51,439 nt of DNA, taken from NCBI RefSeq assembly GCF_016783915.1, contig NZ_JADHVT010000019.1, positions 1-51,439 on the forward strand, read 5' to 3'. Made by a program: the position numbers and the translations under genes. Below the pieces are notes generated by a model. That model was not told the origin of the DNA and did no database searches. It saw only the letters and a program-made list of their open reading frames with translations. This stretch comes from Acidovorax sp. (GTDB lineage Bacteria > Pseudomonadota > Gammaproteobacteria > Burkholderiales > Burkholderiaceae_C). This document shows positions 49,912 to 51,439 of this stretch, piece by piece. Numbering within the stretch: position 1 is the stretch's first letter; every line of letters begins with the position of its first letter.

Positions 49912-51369
49912 TCACTTCTTCTTGGCTGTCAGGTAGTAGTAGGTGCCAGCCACCGCCAGGCTGAAGAACCAGCCCGAGTCGAACAGCGTGAGCCAGACCG
50001 CAGGCATGCCCGCCTTGTCCACGACGCCCGACACCGCCAGATAGCCGGGCAGGCAGGGCAGCACGCCCAGCGCAAAGGCGATGAGTGCATGCAGGTTCCA
50101 GCCGTTGCTGTACTCGTACTCGCCGCCACGGCGGTACAGGTCGTCCACCTTCAGCTCGCTCTTGCGCACCAGGTAGTAGTCCACCAGCAGAATGCCCGCG
50201 ATGGCGCCCAGCAGGGTGCCGTAGCCGCCCAGCCAGGTGAACAGGTAGCCGCCCGAGGTGGCCAGCAGCTTCCAGGGCATGAACAGCAAACCCAGCCCTG
50301 CAGCGATCAGGCCGCCCATGCGGAAGCTGATCTTGGATGGGGCGCACTGGCTGAAGTCGTACGAAGGCGACACCAGGTTGGCGGCCACGTTCGTGGTCAG
50401 GTTGGCCAGCAGGATCACCAGCAGGCCCAGACCCGCAGCCACGCTGCCCATCTGGGTGAGCAGGCCGTCGGGGAACAGCTGGGCCTTGCCATACAGGATG
50501 GCCGAGGCCGAGAAGCCGATCACGCCCACCATGGAGAACAGCGCCATGGGGATTGGCAGGCCGATGGCCTGGCCCATGACCTGGTCCTTTTGCGTCTTGG
50601 CAAAGCGCGTGAAGTCGGGAATGTTGAGCGCGAGCGTGGCCCAGAAGCCGACCAGCCCCGTCAACGCCGCCCAGGTCTTGGGGCCACCCTCGACCACTTT
50701 GGCGGGCAGGTTGAAGAGTTGCCCAGAGGGCACCTTCATCATCAGCACCACCACCAGCACGATGGACGCAATGATCATCAGCGGCGCAGCAATCACTTCG
50801 AGCTTGCGGATGGACTCAGGGCCCTTCCAGATGAAGTAGATGTGCACCGCCCAGAACGCGAGGAAACACATGAACTGCGAGGTGCTGATGGTCTGCCCAT
50901 CCGCCGGCCCCGCGAGCCCCATGCCCAGGATGTTCAGGAAACCATGCAGCGCCAGCGCGCCAAAGTAGCAGTTGATGGAAAACCAGCCACACGCCACCAG
51001 GCCGCGCAGCACAGCGGGCAAGTTGGCGCCTTTCACGCCAAACGATGCGCGCGCCAGCACCGGAAACGGCACGCCGTACTTGGGCCCCACGCGCCCGATG
51101 AGCACCATGGGCACCAGCACGATGCAGTTGGCCAGGAACACCAGCCACACCGCCATCTGCCAGGTGAAGCCCTGGTCCAGCATGGAGCTGGCCATGGTGT
51201 AGGTGGGCACACACACGACCATGCCCACCCAGAGTGCGGCAAAGTCTTTCCAGGTCCAGTGTCGCTGCGCGGCGGTGGTGGGGAGCAGATCTTCATTGGC
51301 GAGCGTGTTGGATGCTCCGCCGGGCATTAGCCCCGCCAAATGGGCCGCGCTGCCGGTACTGTTGGTCAT
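49912..51369 (-). CDS. NCS1-family nucleobase/hydantoin permease
   Basis: NCS1 symporters import uracil, allantoin, hydantoins or related bases with Na+ or H+. The 485-residue protein (ATG 51369, AGGAG 10 nt upstream) has about 12 transmembrane segments. Hallmarks are WTWKDFAALWVGMVVCVPTY, ARASFGVKGANLPAVLRGLVACGWFSI, TGLVGFWATLALNIPDFTRFAK and ANLTTNVAANLVSPSYDFS. It is the first gene seen of the catabolic operon, so the substrate is probably uracil/thymine or a hydantoin. The dihydropyrimidine dehydrogenase genes, if present, lie beyond base 51439. Confidence 0.92.
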   Translation of the reverse strand: MTNSTGSAAHLAGLMPGGASNTLANEDLLPTTAAQRHWTWKDFAALWVGMVVCVPTYTMASSMLDQGFTWQMAVWLVFLANCIVLVPMVLIGRVGPKYGVPFPVLARASFGVKGANLPAVLRGLVACGWFSINCYFGALALHGFLNILGMGLAGPADGQTISTSQFMCFLAFWAVHIYFIWKGPESIRKLEVIAAPLMIIASIVLVVVLMMKVPSGQLFNLPAKVVEGGPKTWAALTGLVGFWATLALNIPDFTRFAKTQKDQVMGQAIGLPIPMALFSMVGVIGFSASAILYGKAQLFPDGLLTQMGSVAAGLGLLVILLANLTTNVAANLVSPSYDFSQCAPSKISFRMGGLIAAGLGLLFMPWKLLATSGGYLFTWLGGYGTLLGAIAGILLVDYYLVRKSELKVDDLYRRGGEYEYSNGWNLHALIAFALGVLPCLPGYLAVSGVVDKAGMPAVWLTLFDSGWFFSLAVAGTYYYLTAKKK

Positions 51370-51439
51370 GCCTGTACTCCTGTCAAAGACGTCGTTGGGG
51401 TTGCACACAACCCGCTGTCTGGTCCAGCGCCCCAGGAGC

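Overview
The window looks like a stretch of core chromosome from a betaproteobacterium of the order Burkholderiales, most likely family Comamonadaceae (Acidovorax-like). The reasons are its high GC content, its gene orders (mla block-ibaG-murA-hisG-hisD; pilMNOPQ-aroB-dgt beside a divergent PBP1A gene; engB beside cytochrome c4 and ResB/CcsA; two LpxL-like acyltransferases beside metK), and a small interspersed palindromic repeat of the kind I associate with that family. I infer the taxon from these features; no search was run. I see no rRNA, tRNA, CRISPR array, prophage or defence island.

Layout. 1-9,000 (minus strand): the phospholipid-transport set mlaF-E-D-A-C-B, then a second ABC exporter pair, ibaG, murA, hisG and a truncated hisD. 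9,200-15,500 (minus): glutamate synthase gltB-gltD. 15,600-16,450: a single-copy HUH (RAYT-type) transposase gene sitting directly upstream of gltB. 16,500-20,800 (minus): a methyltransferase, a DUF1415 protein, dgt and aroB. 21,100-27,750 (minus): the type IV pilus alignment/secretin operon pilMNOPQ, ending in an uncharacterised lipoprotein gene that sits where aroK is normally found. 28,000-30,400 (plus): PBP1A. 30,400-33,750: cyaY, lptM, an ODP-like metallo-beta-lactamase-fold protein, and msrP-msrQ. 33,900-39,000: the cytochrome c maturation pair resB-ccsA, cytochrome c4 and engB. 39,000-43,100: an epoxide-hydrolase-like enzyme, two acyltransferases and metK. 43,400-47,000: a DUF1328 membrane peptide, a hemerythrin protein, a haem-c diguanylate cyclase and a NadM-Nudix fusion. 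47,100-51,400 (minus): a reductive pyrimidine/hydantoin catabolism operon (NCS1 permease, dihydropyrimidinase, carbamoylase).

How the genes work together. Much of the window serves the cell envelope: Mla lipid traffic, MurA and PBP1A for peptidoglycan, lipid A acylation, LptM for LPS assembly and the type IV pilus machine. A second theme is redox and haem: ResB/CcsA with cytochrome c4, MsrPQ, ODP-like and hemerythrin proteins, and a c-type-haem GGDEF sensor.

The most interesting non-gene signals are: a perfect 12+12 bp palindrome resembling AcrR/TetR operators upstream of mlaF; tandem structured repeats fused to the end of metK, with the metK stop codon in a hairpin loop; a metK leader able to pair with its own Shine-Dalgarno sequence; six copies of an intergenic palindromic repeat; a low-GC valley over the pil operon that appears to end inside the PBP1A gene; and a strong terminator just upstream of resB. 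No complete undescribed multi-gene system is evident. The lipoprotein replacing aroK and the metK 3' RNA are the best leads.
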